DNA of 64,000 nucleotides from Bacteroides_D sp963543925 (GTDB lineage Bacteria; Bacteroidota; Bacteroidia; Bacteroidales; CAJPTX01): positions 1 through 64,000 of the forward strand of contig CAUUCP010000004.1 of assembly GCA_963543925.1 (NCBI GenBank). The letters run 5' to 3'. The notes beneath the pieces were generated by a model. That model was not told the origin of the DNA and did no database searches. It saw only the letters and a list, made by a program, of their open reading frames with translations. The position numbers and the translations under genes were made by a program. Of this stretch, positions 1 through 9,217 are shown piece after piece. How positions within the stretch are numbered: position 1 is the first letter of the stretch; each line of letters begins with the position of its first letter.

Positions 1-16
1 CTCGCTGGAGGAATGA

Positions 17-802
17 GTGACCGTGGCGCTTACACACTTTTACGGACACTACCACCTATCCTCCTCTTTCCTAATCTGGAGTACAGAGAAGATCGCGGCA
101 CTTCCTTTTGTGTCGCTTACGGGGCTAGACGTTTCGGTCTGGCAGGCTTGGGGTATTGCCCTAGTCTTACTAGCGATCGGGGTCATCGGTCTTGTAAAGG
201 ATGTAGGAGCTCGTAAAAAGCCTGTAGGCAGGACGTTTTACGAAACAGACAATGTAAGTAAAGCAGAAGATGCAGCCCCCTTGGTAAATCTCTTCGACGA
301 CATTCCTGATGTTAAAGAGCTCATCAAAGAGAGGGTGTCCTCTAATACAGACACTAGCACTGAAGAAGAGGCAGTAAACGACTCCGTAACGGACGTCAAT
401 GAGAAGAACGAGAACGCGAGGGAGGAGACGAAGGAGGATGCCCCCTTGGTAAATCTCTTCGACGACATTCCTGATGTTAAAGAACTCATCAAAGAGAGGG
501 TGTCCTCTAATACAGACACCGACACCGAAGAAGAGGCAGTAAACGACTCCGTAACGGACGTCAATGAGAAGAGCGAGAACGCGAGGGAGGAGAAGGAGGA
601 TGCCCCCTTGGTAAATCTCTTTGACAATATTCCTGATGTTAAAGAGCTCATCAAAGAGAGGGTGTCCTCTAATACAGACACCGACACCGAAGAAGAGGCA
701 GTAAACGACTCCGTAACGGACGTCAATGAGAAGAGCGAGAACGCGAGGGAGGAGAAGGAGGAGGATGCCCCCTACGAAGAGAATACCAAACCTCCCTATT
801 AA
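17..802 (+). CDS. Membrane-anchored protein with three tandem acidic repeats
   Basis: No family is recognised. The 261-residue product has one clear membrane segment (about residues 41-60), followed by a basic GARKK patch that suggests the rest is cytoplasmic. An acidic tail follows, made of three near-identical units of 54-55 residues, each beginning APLVNLFDDIPDVKELIKER and continuing through a Glu/Asp/Asn-rich stretch to NAREE. A partial fourth unit (EDAPYEEN) precedes the end. The start is a GTG directly after an in-frame TGA (14-16), with a GGAGGA Shine-Dalgarno-like stretch at 7-12. The upstream reading frame therefore ends ...SLEE just before this start, so the gene is either translationally coupled to a gene outside the window or is the tail of one gene broken by a stop. 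Long antisense ORFs across the repeats are mirror images of the repeat. Function unknown. Confidence 0.6.
   Translation: MTVALTHFYGHYHLSSSFLIWSTEKIAALPFVSLTGLDVSVWQAWGIALVLLAIGVIGLVKDVGARKKPVGRTFYETDNVSKAEDAAPLVNLFDDIPDVKELIKERVSSNTDTSTEEEAVNDSVTDVNEKNENAREETKEDAPLVNLFDDIPDVKELIKERVSSNTDTDTEEEAVNDSVTDVNEKSENAREEKEDAPLVNLFDNIPDVKELIKERVSSNTDTDTEEEAVNDSVTDVNEKSENAREEKEEDAPYEENTKPPY
268..767 (+). repeat. Three tandem ~162-165 bp coding repeats
   Basis: The block beginning CCCCCTTGGTAAATCTCTT recurs with its TTGGT at positions 281, 446 and 608, giving periods of 165 and 162 bp. The copies are almost identical at the DNA level; the visible changes are a few substitutions and one 3-bp difference (ACGAAGGAG versus AAGGAG at the junction). 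A short fourth fragment starts near 764. The period is a multiple of three, so copy-number change would keep the reading frame. Confidence 0.9.
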
Positions 803-944
803 GGCTTTTAACAGCCAAAATACAACCGAACGTAGGGAATACGACCCACGACTTTCAAAGCGGGGATAAGGCGGGCATAGAAGCCCCAGAAATAAACCGT
901 GTATTAAACCCCACACCACAGACCTGCCCATCTGCAATACACTC

Positions 945-976
945 AAAAAAAAGACGCTGGAGTTTCCCCCAGCGTC
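945..976 (-). terminator. Rho-independent terminator after the DUF285 protein
   Basis: The stem GACGCTGG (953-960) pairs with CCAGCGTC (969-976). Read on the minus strand it is followed by a run of eight Ts (plus-strand A run 945-952). It lies about 35 bases beyond the stop of the 1012-4611 gene. Confidence 0.85.
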
Positions 977-1011
977 CCTAAATACATCACCTTAACGAAA
1001 AGGCGTAAGCG

Positions 1012-4000
1012 TTATTTCTTTACCACACGGAAGGTCTTGCTAGCCCCTTCTACTGTCAGACGGAGGAGATATGCTCCCGCGGGGAGATCTGCCGTATCGA
1101 ATGTCGTGAGCTCACTGGTCATCTTTCCTTGACGAAGTACCTGACCATTCAAATTCAAGAGTTCAAACGAACCGTACAACGCACCATTCTGAATAGAGAG
1201 CTGTGCACCAAACGGATTCGGAGCGATACGCACTCCAGCAAAGATGGCATCCTCTACACTCCCACCCTTGTCTTCTTCAGGCTTTTTTTGGTTCGGGTCG
1301 TAAACAACCACCTTTACCGACTTCTTGATACTTGTGTTATCTATACTTATCACTGTGATAACACAAGTGCCCACTTTTACGAGTTTGAATACCCCAGGCG
1401 TACGCGTAAACTTCATGACCGCGGTATCAGAGAGCTCATACTTAATTTCACGAATGGTTGCGCCTTTTTCGCCTGTAGTGATATTTGCCAAAGGCAATAC
1501 GTTGGCTTTAAGCTCATACTCATTCGTAGCGATGGATATCGAGTCAATTTCCTTGATGTCTGGATTTTCAAACTCAATTCCCGTCACTTCGGTCTTCCAG
1601 ATTTCGAACTCCCTCGTAAGGACAACAGAAGGCTCATCCGACCCCTTCTTCTTATCTGCCGTAGTCATGGTAACCTTGACAATTCCCTTCTTCAATGCAG
1701 TATAAAGAGTGCGCTTCTCTCCATCAGATTGTGTTTCTACGTCTACCTTTATTGCATCTGCAGGATCGAAAGTCAGCGTAACATCCTTTACATAAGCATC
1801 TACAGGCTCTACGCTAGGTATAATCTGGAAACGACGATTAAGCTCTATCCCCGTACCATCTGGCTTGAACAGCTTTTTCTCATCCTCTTTACGGATCGAC
1901 GTTTTTATCTCTGTTACTCGCTTCTGTTCGATCTTAGCGATAAACTCGACTTTGATCTCATTATTCTTTTCAGCGACACCCTTACAACTAATGAGACAGT
2001 CTTTCGTAGGCTCAACTTTTGCAACTAAAGACCCCTTGTCAAACGCATCGTCACAGCCATCGGACTCTAGCGTCCACTTGATAGTCTTTTCAGAGGTATT
2101 CGCTGGTTCGTAAACCAAACGAGGAGCAGTCGTATTTTTCTCGTCTCTCGCAAAGTCTTCCGTGAGCGACTTGCCGACGTACCAGATGTAAGGATTGTCT
2201 TCGGTACCTATCTTTTTCCCATCGACATCGGGAAGGATCAGTTGTAAGCCCTTGATCTTTACTCCATTCACTTTTACCTTAAGTTTACGGGAGTCTAGAA
2301 CTGCAGGATCTTTCTCTTCTCCATTCCCAGAGGAAATCAGACGCTCTCTGTAAGTAACAGAAAGGGACGTTTCTCCAATAGATCCTGGACGGAGACGGGT
2401 ATCCTTCTGAAAGACAAGCACGCGATCGACAGTAGCATTGTCTTCCTTCTCTATTGTATAGCTTATGAGACGATTTTTTCCATCTAATGGGATATTATTT
2501 TTTCCCATCACCAAATTCGTTCCATCCATATCGGCCTTAATCGTTCCAGGTCCTACCTTAGAGAAGTAGAGGTTGTAAGAACCCGCTTCTTGCATATCTT
2601 TCGAATCAAAGACAACGTCTATCGAGATATTCTTACCTGCCGACTTGGGGACTTTAATCTTGATATCGCCAGTACCACCGAAACGATAGTAGCCCATCGG
2701 GTTGTACTTATGCGTTGTTTTATCCCCGACAGGCTTTGTGATGTCTTCCTCTTCCTGATTATTTTCAAAACGCACCATGTAGTAACGGAACGTACTATTT
2801 TCGTCAGCCTTGATAGTAAGCTCTGTTTCCTCTTTACCAACGTCAGCTTTTTCGACATCGGCAACTTCGAAGACACCAGTTCCCGTAACCTCAGTACCAC
2901 CGAGGTTTCCTGTTACCGTACCTTGCCCACTACCAAATACATTGACATAGACGAAGTGCTTTTTATCTTCTGGGTTACCTTCTTTTTTGAAAATTGCCAC
3001 GATCTCGTAGTCCGTATTTTCATTGATGATATTTTGCCCACCGTCTTTATCAATCTTTTGACTGTCATAAACCTTCCATACATTAACCGTAGAGATATCT
3101 TCACTCGTCAAGAGGATATCGCGGTGCGAGAGGAATCGTCCCTCGAATGAAGGCATCTCGATCGGGGTTTTTACTTCTGCAATGAGTGGTGTAGCAGGTG
3201 TGAACTCAAACATCCCCTTACGAGCGATACCGACCGTAACCGTCCACCAATAATCCCCAACAGGTAGACTCGCCTCCCAAGGCGGACGAGTAAATGGATA
3301 TCCCAACGTTTCTATCGTACTCTCAAACGCTTCCGTACAATAAAGACCAGTTGCATCGATAGTTAACCCTTTTTTGTCATTACCTTGAAAAGCAGCATTC
3401 TTCTTGTTTGAGAGAACAGGATCATCTCCGTTTTTTCTATTCATCCAAGTCGTGATGATCTCTTCCAACATAGCCTCGGTATAGGCAACGTTTTGAATCC
3501 CGATCTTTTTCTGACCTTGCTTCCCCGCTTTATTCTTATAAGTCACAAGCTTGGTGAGATCCCAATCCTTAATGGTATGGTTAAAGGCTGTACAATTCAT
3601 CAAGATATTTTCCATATCAAGGACATTGGAGACATTCCACCCCGATATGTTACCGTTGAACTTTTCACAGTTCTTAAACATTCCTGCCATGTCTTCGACG
3701 CTAGCGACATTCCAATCTTTCAAATCGCAATCGAACAACTTTGCGCCAGAGAACATCTCGACCATGTTCGTAACCTTAGAGACATCCCATTTGGAAATGT
3801 CTCCTGTAAAAGCTTCTGCGCCTTGAAACATCTGTTTCATGTCGGTAACGTTCCCCACCTTCCAAGTAGAGAGATCACCATTGAAGCTCTTTGCCTGACT
3901 GAACAACCCTAGCATAGACGTGACATTGGTCACCTTGTCGCCCCACGGTGCAAGGTTTTGATTGAAAGCTTCGCACCCCGCAAAAACCGTCTCTAGATTC

Positions 4001-4611
4001 TTGGCACTGGAGACATCCCAAGCAGAAATATCTTGGTTAAAAAGAGAACAGTTCGCCAGAGCAGATTTGAAGTTTTCAATCTTGCTCACATCCCATTCTT
4101 TCAGAGTCTCCGAATTCATCATCTTACATGCCGCAAACAGATAGTCAATGTCTTTCAAATCAGAGAGATCTGGTTTTCCTGCATCTGCTGCGATTGTCAT
4201 ATTCGTGCACCCTGCGAGCCCTTTACTCAGTGTTTTCCACTTCGCATTACCCCAAGATTTCAATTGGGTCAGGCAATCCCGTTGCTCTTGCTTAATATCA
4301 TACGCATACAAGCCCGTCACACCCGTCGCCACCACCTCGTAGACTCCAGCAGCAGGGAAGGTGAGCTCATGACGCTTATCATCACCAGTAGCCCAAGATG
4401 CCGTAACCTCGTTCTCTGTAGAGTATTCTGTCGCTCCTTCAGCCTTATACTTCAGTTTATACGTACCCAACATTGGGAGTTTTACCGTCAGGTTATTTGC
4501 ATCGACCTTCCACACCGTGACGAACGGCGTATCCTCTGCAAAGCCCAACGGAGCAGTAAAACACATCAGCGCACAGAGCGCCAATAGCCCATAAAAACGC
4601 GTCAATTTCAT
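1012..4611 (-). CDS. BspA-like DUF285-repeat surface protein, T9SS cargo
   Basis: This 1199-residue protein has a signal peptide (residues 1-25, cleaved after GFA) and an N-terminal module starting PFVTVWK that is shared with the protein at 39247-42309. About eight degenerate DUF285 repeats follow (FNQDISAWDVS..., FNGDLSTWKVGNVTDM...), at roughly residues 130-370. Next comes a long Ig-like/Big_2-type region with KVKVNGVKIKGL and EVTGIEFENPD segments. The end is a type IX secretion sorting domain (GVRIAPNPFGAQLSI ... GAYLLRLTVEGASKTFRVVKK, about residues 1125-1199). Known members of the DUF285/BspA family are bacterial surface proteins, some acting as adhesins; adhesion here is inference. The gene is separated from the upstream C10 protease by 164 bp containing a terminator, so it is probably its own transcription unit, and it ends at a strong terminator. 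Confidence 0.9.
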   Translation of the reverse strand: MKLTRFYGLLALCALMCFTAPLGFAEDTPFVTVWKVDANNLTVKLPMLGTYKLKYKAEGATEYSTENEVTASWATGDDKRHELTFPAAGVYEVVATGVTGLYAYDIKQEQRDCLTQLKSWGNAKWKTLSKGLAGCTNMTIAADAGKPDLSDLKDIDYLFAACKMMNSETLKEWDVSKIENFKSALANCSLFNQDISAWDVSSAKNLETVFAGCEAFNQNLAPWGDKVTNVTSMLGLFSQAKSFNGDLSTWKVGNVTDMKQMFQGAEAFTGDISKWDVSKVTNMVEMFSGAKLFDCDLKDWNVASVEDMAGMFKNCEKFNGNISGWNVSNVLDMENILMNCTAFNHTIKDWDLTKLVTYKNKAGKQGQKKIGIQNVAYTEAMLEEIITTWMNRKNGDDPVLSNKKNAAFQGNDKKGLTIDATGLYCTEAFESTIETLGYPFTRPPWEASLPVGDYWWTVTVGIARKGMFEFTPATPLIAEVKTPIEMPSFEGRFLSHRDILLTSEDISTVNVWKVYDSQKIDKDGGQNIINENTDYEIVAIFKKEGNPEDKKHFVYVNVFGSGQGTVTGNLGGTEVTGTGVFEVADVEKADVGKEETELTIKADENSTFRYYMVRFENNQEEEDITKPVGDKTTHKYNPMGYYRFGGTGDIKIKVPKSAGKNISIDVVFDSKDMQEAGSYNLYFSKVGPGTIKADMDGTNLVMGKNNIPLDGKNRLISYTIEKEDNATVDRVLVFQKDTRLRPGSIGETSLSVTYRERLISSGNGEEKDPAVLDSRKLKVKVNGVKIKGLQLILPDVDGKKIGTEDNPYIWYVGKSLTEDFARDEKNTTAPRLVYEPANTSEKTIKWTLESDGCDDAFDKGSLVAKVEPTKDCLISCKGVAEKNNEIKVEFIAKIEQKRVTEIKTSIRKEDEKKLFKPDGTGIELNRRFQIIPSVEPVDAYVKDVTLTFDPADAIKVDVETQSDGEKRTLYTALKKGIVKVTMTTADKKKGSDEPSVVLTREFEIWKTEVTGIEFENPDIKEIDSISIATNEYELKANVLPLANITTGEKGATIREIKYELSDTAVMKFTRTPGVFKLVKVGTCVITVISIDNTSIKKSVKVVVYDPNQKKPEEDKGGSVEDAIFAGVRIAPNPFGAQLSIQNGALYGSFELLNLNGQVLRQGKMTSELTTFDTADLPAGAYLLRLTVEGASKTFRVVKK

Positions 4612-4719
4612 CTTTTTTGGTTAAATACTATTCCAAGATCCATAACCCTCTCTTCTGACTGTTCGAGAACAGCTTCTGAGAAATTTTATTTTTCACACGA
4701 CCCCAACGAGTTGTGTTAT

Positions 4720-4767
4720 AAACATAGAGACGTACCTTTCCTTGTGGGACGACGTCTCTATGTTTTT
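4720..4767. terminator. Bidirectional-type hairpin between C10 protease and DUF285 gene
   Basis: AAACATAGAGACGT (4720-4733) is an inverted copy of ACGTCTCTATGTTT (4752-4765). Ts follow on the plus strand (GTTTTTTG), and a weaker TTTAT follows on the minus strand, where it would end the susC-susD-protease transcript. Confidence 0.75.
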
Positions 4768-4775
4768 TGTTCACT

Positions 4776-7442
4776 TTACAGTTTCACGACCTTGATAGTG
4801 CGTGACAGACCAGATGTAGCCGTCATACGCAAGAGATAGACTCCAGGGGCAAGATCCTCAATACTGATCTTAGTTTCTTCCCCTTCGCAAACACCTTTTC
4901 GCAGTAGTAGCCCCTCCAAGGAGAGCAACTGGTATTCCATGAGCGTGGGGGTATTTCTTACCCACAACAGGTCTTTACACGGGTTGGGTGCGACCTTCAC
5001 CTCCTGCAAGATAGGATCTTCGACGGGGGTTCCGCCTGGTAGTGGAACTCCATAATCGGGGATATCCATCCTACCGTCCGAATCCGCGGGACGTTTCACC
5101 TTGAAAGAAGCCTCTACTTTAGGACGGAGATCTACATAGCGATAGATTTTACGTTCCTTCCCCTCTGGTGAGAGTTGTTCAGAGATACGTTCTACTTGGT
5201 AAGCAATACGGAAGTAGTAATCGTCATTCGGGCTAAAATTCACGGGGATCTTCACAGGGATTATGGCGGTGCTATCTGGACGGGTATAACAAGCCCCGAG
5301 GGCATATTCCCAGATGGTATCAATCGTCCTCCTGTTAAAGAAGAAGACCTTGAGTCCTGCATCTACGCCGTGAGTATTGCGGCGCGCTTTCACCTCGAGA
5401 TTGAACTTCAAGAAGTCACCTTGGAGAACCTCTTCTGGTACATTCTGCAAGGTTACCGTAAAGTTCGTTTCTGTGGTTTCGTAGCGAGACTTAAAATCGA
5501 GTTCCGCATAATCGAAGACACGTCCTGGGACATAACCATAACCTATATCGAGCAGAGAGTCCCTGGTGACCCCATTGGACGGATCCCAGTAGAATTGCAG
5601 ATACTTGAGTTCGTCATTGGGTACATAGCTGACTAACTCGTGATAGGCTCTGGACTCTCCTGGCTCTAGTCGTAACGACTGTTGCAAAACATAGAAGCCC
5701 GCGTTCTCGGGATTTTCTTTCGGTTTGCTTGACCAGCCAGCAGCGAAGAGTGCGGTATAGGCGGTATTTCCTTCATTTTTAATTTCAAAATCGAGGTAGG
5801 AATACATACCGTCGGTCACGGAGATCTTCTTTTTGTTGACCTTCAACTTAGGTTTATCGTTGTCGTTATAAAAGCGCACCTTTCCTTTACTGATGTTTAT
5901 CATCTTTTTTCCGAAACGTGGCATACAACGCAGCAGGTACTCCGTATTATCGGGAACCGTAATGAAGTATGGTACGAGTTCATAGATACCATCCTCTAGC
6001 CCTTCGAAAGTGACTTCGAATGGGACAGGATTGTTTGACATGGTACCACCGTCCATATGCTGTATCTCATCTTCTTCAAAAGCAGGTATTTCTCTTTTTA
6101 CCTCTCCGTTGGCATTTATGATACGGAGTATTGGGCGGAATTCGATCGAATCGAATCCGTTGTTAGACAATGCAAATAGACGAATCCAGTCTTTTTTGTC
6201 GAGTTTCACATTCTGAGAAATCGTGCGCCCCTTTGGAGTTTCCAATTCATAGGCTTTGATATTGGGGATCTCCTTCTTTTGCGCATTCTCTAGATTGGGT
6301 TCCCAACCGATGATTGCGTCTACGAGCATGTTATATCCCCCTTCACCTCCCCCTCCAGTACTTTGCACTTTGGGTAGCATGTCCGAGAGAGAGTAGTAGC
6401 CATTACTAATTCCTTCCCATCCCCAGTTGAAATGGAAAAAACCCTTTCCGTCATAACCGTCGCATACGAATGCGTGTCCGACCCCTAGGGCAGAGCCTGC
6501 ATAGAGAACGGGTCTTTTTTCTTGGAGTTCCTTCATGATGATATCCAACCAATCCTCCAAGTTGTAGTATATCTGCTGTACATACTGCAACTTAGCGCTA
6601 TAGTTGAAGTACCTTCTGAGTCCCTCGAAGGCATTCTGGGAGTAGGCGCCGCTACCATTAGGAGTCCAACGCATTTTAGCAGCATAACCACACTCCAACA
6701 TCAAGAGCGCAACGGCAGCTCTCTCCTCTTCGGTAGAACGCTTGTTGTAGATATTGGTCATGTTATTCCAGTCGAGTACGTGTCCGAACTCATATTTTCG
6801 GAAATTCCCTCTGGAATCGACATACGCGGTTTTCCCATGCGAGGCCAATGGCCAGCAATGATAACGCATGACCTGCGCCATGGCAGTAGCCATACAGCCT
6901 GATGGGCTTTTTTGTGGCGTCAACATATTGTAGGGATCGTCCTGACTCCATCGGATATCGGGCATCAAAACGGGGATAGGGGTTGGATACTTGGCATAGA
7001 TTTTTCTCAACTCAGCTCCGAAGTAATCCTTTTCCACACTCTCGTCTTCCTCAGCACGGGTGCGAAGTTGCTGCACTTGATATGCATTGGCATCAAGCCA
7101 ATGTTTTATATGCTCTGGCATTCCCTCTACGCCGAATGGACTTTCGAGCGAATAGCCGAGGATAGGTTGCGGCAATCGGTCATCGCCTGCCACAATCACA
7201 AATCCATCTTGTTTTTTAAGGTTAAAGATGTAATAATCTTTAATCCCTTGGTCACCTCTCACAGGGATTCCTGAGCTGGTGTAGGCGAGCGAGAGTGCAT
7301 ACTCCCCTCCCCTTAGGGGCTGGACGCTTTGTAGCTGTTGCTGCGCCATTTGCTCAGCTCTCTTCACATCCACGGGAGCTGCAGAGAGCACCCCCGCGCC
7401 GAAGAGCGAAAGCAAAAGACCGCAAAACAAAGTTTTTCTCAT
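4776..7442 (-). CDS. C10-family (streptopain-like) cysteine protease, T9SS cargo
   Basis: The 888-residue secreted protease starts at the ATG (MRKTLFCGLLLSLFG) that gives a normal signal peptide; an open frame extends 17 codons further upstream. A Spi-type prodomain follows (AAPVDVKRAEQMAQQQ ... GFVIVAGDDRLPQPILGYS). The C10 catalytic domain has the nucleophile in KSPSGCMATAMAQVMRYH (Cys183), the catalytic His in GVGHAFVCDGYDG (His323) and the downstream NWGWEG motif. The middle is a long Ig-like/accessory region. The C-terminus is a T9SS sorting domain (VKVAPNPCKDLLWV ... GVYLLRMTATSGLSRTIKVVKL). Family relatives are streptopain, interpain and PrtT of P. gingivalis. The gene lies 44 bp downstream of susD on the same strand, so it is very likely co-transcribed with susC-susD: a secreted protease made together with a nutrient importer. 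Confidence 0.93.
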   Translation of the reverse strand: MRKTLFCGLLLSLFGAGVLSAAPVDVKRAEQMAQQQLQSVQPLRGGEYALSLAYTSSGIPVRGDQGIKDYYIFNLKKQDGFVIVAGDDRLPQPILGYSLESPFGVEGMPEHIKHWLDANAYQVQQLRTRAEEDESVEKDYFGAELRKIYAKYPTPIPVLMPDIRWSQDDPYNMLTPQKSPSGCMATAMAQVMRYHCWPLASHGKTAYVDSRGNFRKYEFGHVLDWNNMTNIYNKRSTEEERAAVALLMLECGYAAKMRWTPNGSGAYSQNAFEGLRRYFNYSAKLQYVQQIYYNLEDWLDIIMKELQEKRPVLYAGSALGVGHAFVCDGYDGKGFFHFNWGWEGISNGYYSLSDMLPKVQSTGGGGEGGYNMLVDAIIGWEPNLENAQKKEIPNIKAYELETPKGRTISQNVKLDKKDWIRLFALSNNGFDSIEFRPILRIINANGEVKREIPAFEEDEIQHMDGGTMSNNPVPFEVTFEGLEDGIYELVPYFITVPDNTEYLLRCMPRFGKKMINISKGKVRFYNDNDKPKLKVNKKKISVTDGMYSYLDFEIKNEGNTAYTALFAAGWSSKPKENPENAGFYVLQQSLRLEPGESRAYHELVSYVPNDELKYLQFYWDPSNGVTRDSLLDIGYGYVPGRVFDYAELDFKSRYETTETNFTVTLQNVPEEVLQGDFLKFNLEVKARRNTHGVDAGLKVFFFNRRTIDTIWEYALGACYTRPDSTAIIPVKIPVNFSPNDDYYFRIAYQVERISEQLSPEGKERKIYRYVDLRPKVEASFKVKRPADSDGRMDIPDYGVPLPGGTPVEDPILQEVKVAPNPCKDLLWVRNTPTLMEYQLLSLEGLLLRKGVCEGEETKISIEDLAPGVYLLRMTATSGLSRTIKVVKL

Positions 7443-7486
7443 CGCAAGCAAATAACTAAAGGTTAACAAAAAACATGAGCCTCTCC

Positions 7487-9178
7487 CTACCACTGATCAG
7501 CGACCTTTGCACCCACTGGGTTTTGCACGACTCTTGGGTTATTAAGGATTTCCACACGAGGGAATTGGAAGAGGAGATTTGGGTCTTCTGGTTCCAAGTT
7601 GAAACGCGCTTCTTTTGGGTAGCCTCCTTGCTCTGTACTCTTAGCAGCTCCGAGATGCGCCTTGATATTCTCTTGACTCGAACGCACCATGGGGAATCCG
7701 AAACGCATCATATCGAAGAAGTTCATCCCCTCTCCCCAGAACTCGATAGAGCGTTGACGGTAGATTTCCTCGTCAAAGGATTTGATACCGAACTTCTCGG
7801 TGGCTTCTTTATAACTGTATCCAGGCTGCCGATTCTTCACGAACTGTTCCAAAGAGGTAATCCCCTCATTTTCACTAATATGACCGAGCGCCTCGGCTTC
7901 TATCAGTCGGAGCTCTTCCATACGCATGAGGGGGAAGTCTGCAGAATTGAAGCGCGAACCTGGGTTATTGTTGTAAGGAGCGAACTTGACGTTAACGTAC
8001 TGTTGTCCTTTCCAATGGGTACGCATGATGATGGAGATATTCCCCGCGATTTCAGAGTCGGAGAGGTTACTCGATTTTAAGAAATACTTCAGTCCCTGTG
8101 TATACTCGTTGGTGCACCACCATGTTTTACGGCAGTCCGCGGGGTCAATCTTTTCAAAGAATTCGGGATTGATTTTTCGCAATACGCGTCCTCGTACCGA
8201 GTAGGTAAGCGGCGCACTCTGACCGTACTTGAGGGAGCACATCATCGATTCGAAGTTGGCCAAAACCGACTTCACGGCAGGGTCATCTTGTGTGAAGTCG
8301 ACCCCCCAGACGATATTTGTCTCATTGATATCGTTGAAGCCTGGATCTTTTGCTTCGTTTGCACTTAGCACATCAAGCCCTGCTCTTTTTGCGATCGCCA
8401 AGGCTTCGACAGCATCGTCTTTCGCCTTCTCATAGTTCTGCATCAAGAGATGGGCACGCGCACGGAGACCGTAAGAAACGACACCTCCGATGCGGAAACG
8501 TTGCTGAGGCACTGAGTCTTTCAGTATACGAACGGCATAATCCAAATCTTGCAAGATATATTCGTAGACCTCTTTTACGGATTTACGCGGGTTATCGATT
8601 TGCTCTTTACGCGTCATATCTTCCGTGACAATGGGCACCCCTGGCAAATTTTCGTGTCCCTTGTAGGTGAACTGGAAGATCTGGATAAGGTTCATATAGC
8701 TATAAGCTCGCAAGGCTCTGGCTTGTGCATGATAGCTCTTACCAAAGTCATTGTCATTGGAAACCGTTCGGAGAACTTTATTTGCCTCAGAGATAATCCC
8801 ATAGAAGGTAGAGAAGACCAACTCTGTAATACGAGAGCTTTCTGTAGCCCCCTGATACTTCATAATGCTTCGATACCAGTTGTAGGTAATCTCGTCAGAC
8901 CACATTTTATCGGAACGGTGATCTAGCATGATGGCAATGGATGCGACCCCGAAGTCATAGTGGTCTCCGAATCCGAGACGATTGAGTCTCTTTAGCTCGC
9001 CGTACATTCCTTTGAAAACGACGTCGGCACGCTCGACGTCCATTTTCCCCGCCTCTTTAATCTGGTCGATGGTCAGGGTACTTCCCGAGGGCTCTAGATC
9101 CAACTCCTTTGAGCAGCTCGCAAAGAAAGCGAGCATCGGTAAAAGCCCTATAGTAAGGAACAAGAGTTTGTATTTCAT
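7487..9178 (-). CDS. SusD/RagB-family nutrient-binding lipoprotein
   Basis: The 563-residue outer-membrane surface lipoprotein caps the SusC transporter and captures substrate. The signal peptide MKYKLLFLTIGLLPMLAFFA is followed by the lipid-attachment Cys22 (SC-SKELDLEPSG). The C-terminal SusD signature region is present (IYRQRSIEFWGEGMNFFDMM, followed by RFG), and the all-helical TPR-like core fits the family. The ATG at 9178 is preferred over an in-frame TTG at 9184. It lies 39 bp after susC and 44 bp before the C10 protease. The linkage to a protease and the lack of any glycoside hydrolase suggest a RagB-like role in peptide uptake; the substrate is inference. Confidence 0.93.
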   Translation of the reverse strand: MKYKLLFLTIGLLPMLAFFASCSKELDLEPSGSTLTIDQIKEAGKMDVERADVVFKGMYGELKRLNRLGFGDHYDFGVASIAIMLDHRSDKMWSDEITYNWYRSIMKYQGATESSRITELVFSTFYGIISEANKVLRTVSNDNDFGKSYHAQARALRAYSYMNLIQIFQFTYKGHENLPGVPIVTEDMTRKEQIDNPRKSVKEVYEYILQDLDYAVRILKDSVPQQRFRIGGVVSYGLRARAHLLMQNYEKAKDDAVEALAIAKRAGLDVLSANEAKDPGFNDINETNIVWGVDFTQDDPAVKSVLANFESMMCSLKYGQSAPLTYSVRGRVLRKINPEFFEKIDPADCRKTWWCTNEYTQGLKYFLKSSNLSDSEIAGNISIIMRTHWKGQQYVNVKFAPYNNNPGSRFNSADFPLMRMEELRLIEAEALGHISENEGITSLEQFVKNRQPGYSYKEATEKFGIKSFDEEIYRQRSIEFWGEGMNFFDMMRFGFPMVRSSQENIKAHLGAAKSTEQGGYPKEARFNLEPEDPNLLFQFPRVEILNNPRVVQNPVGAKVADQW

Positions 9179-9217
9179 GTCCAAAAATCCTTTTTCTCTA
9201 AAAACGCGCGATGCAGA

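Noticed and set aside
170..946. Long minus-strand ORFs (258 and 162 codons) opposite the repeat protein
   Set aside because: They arise because the 162-165-bp repeat is open in several frames; the longer one is a repetitive Arg/Gly/Leu-rich translation without a normal start region, and the plus-strand protein has a better start and membrane anchor.
1129..2028. 300-codon plus-strand ORF antisense to the first DUF285 protein
   Set aside because: It is a shadow frame of a gene with a clear signal peptide, repeats and sorting domain; its translation is Arg/Tyr-rich and has no family features.
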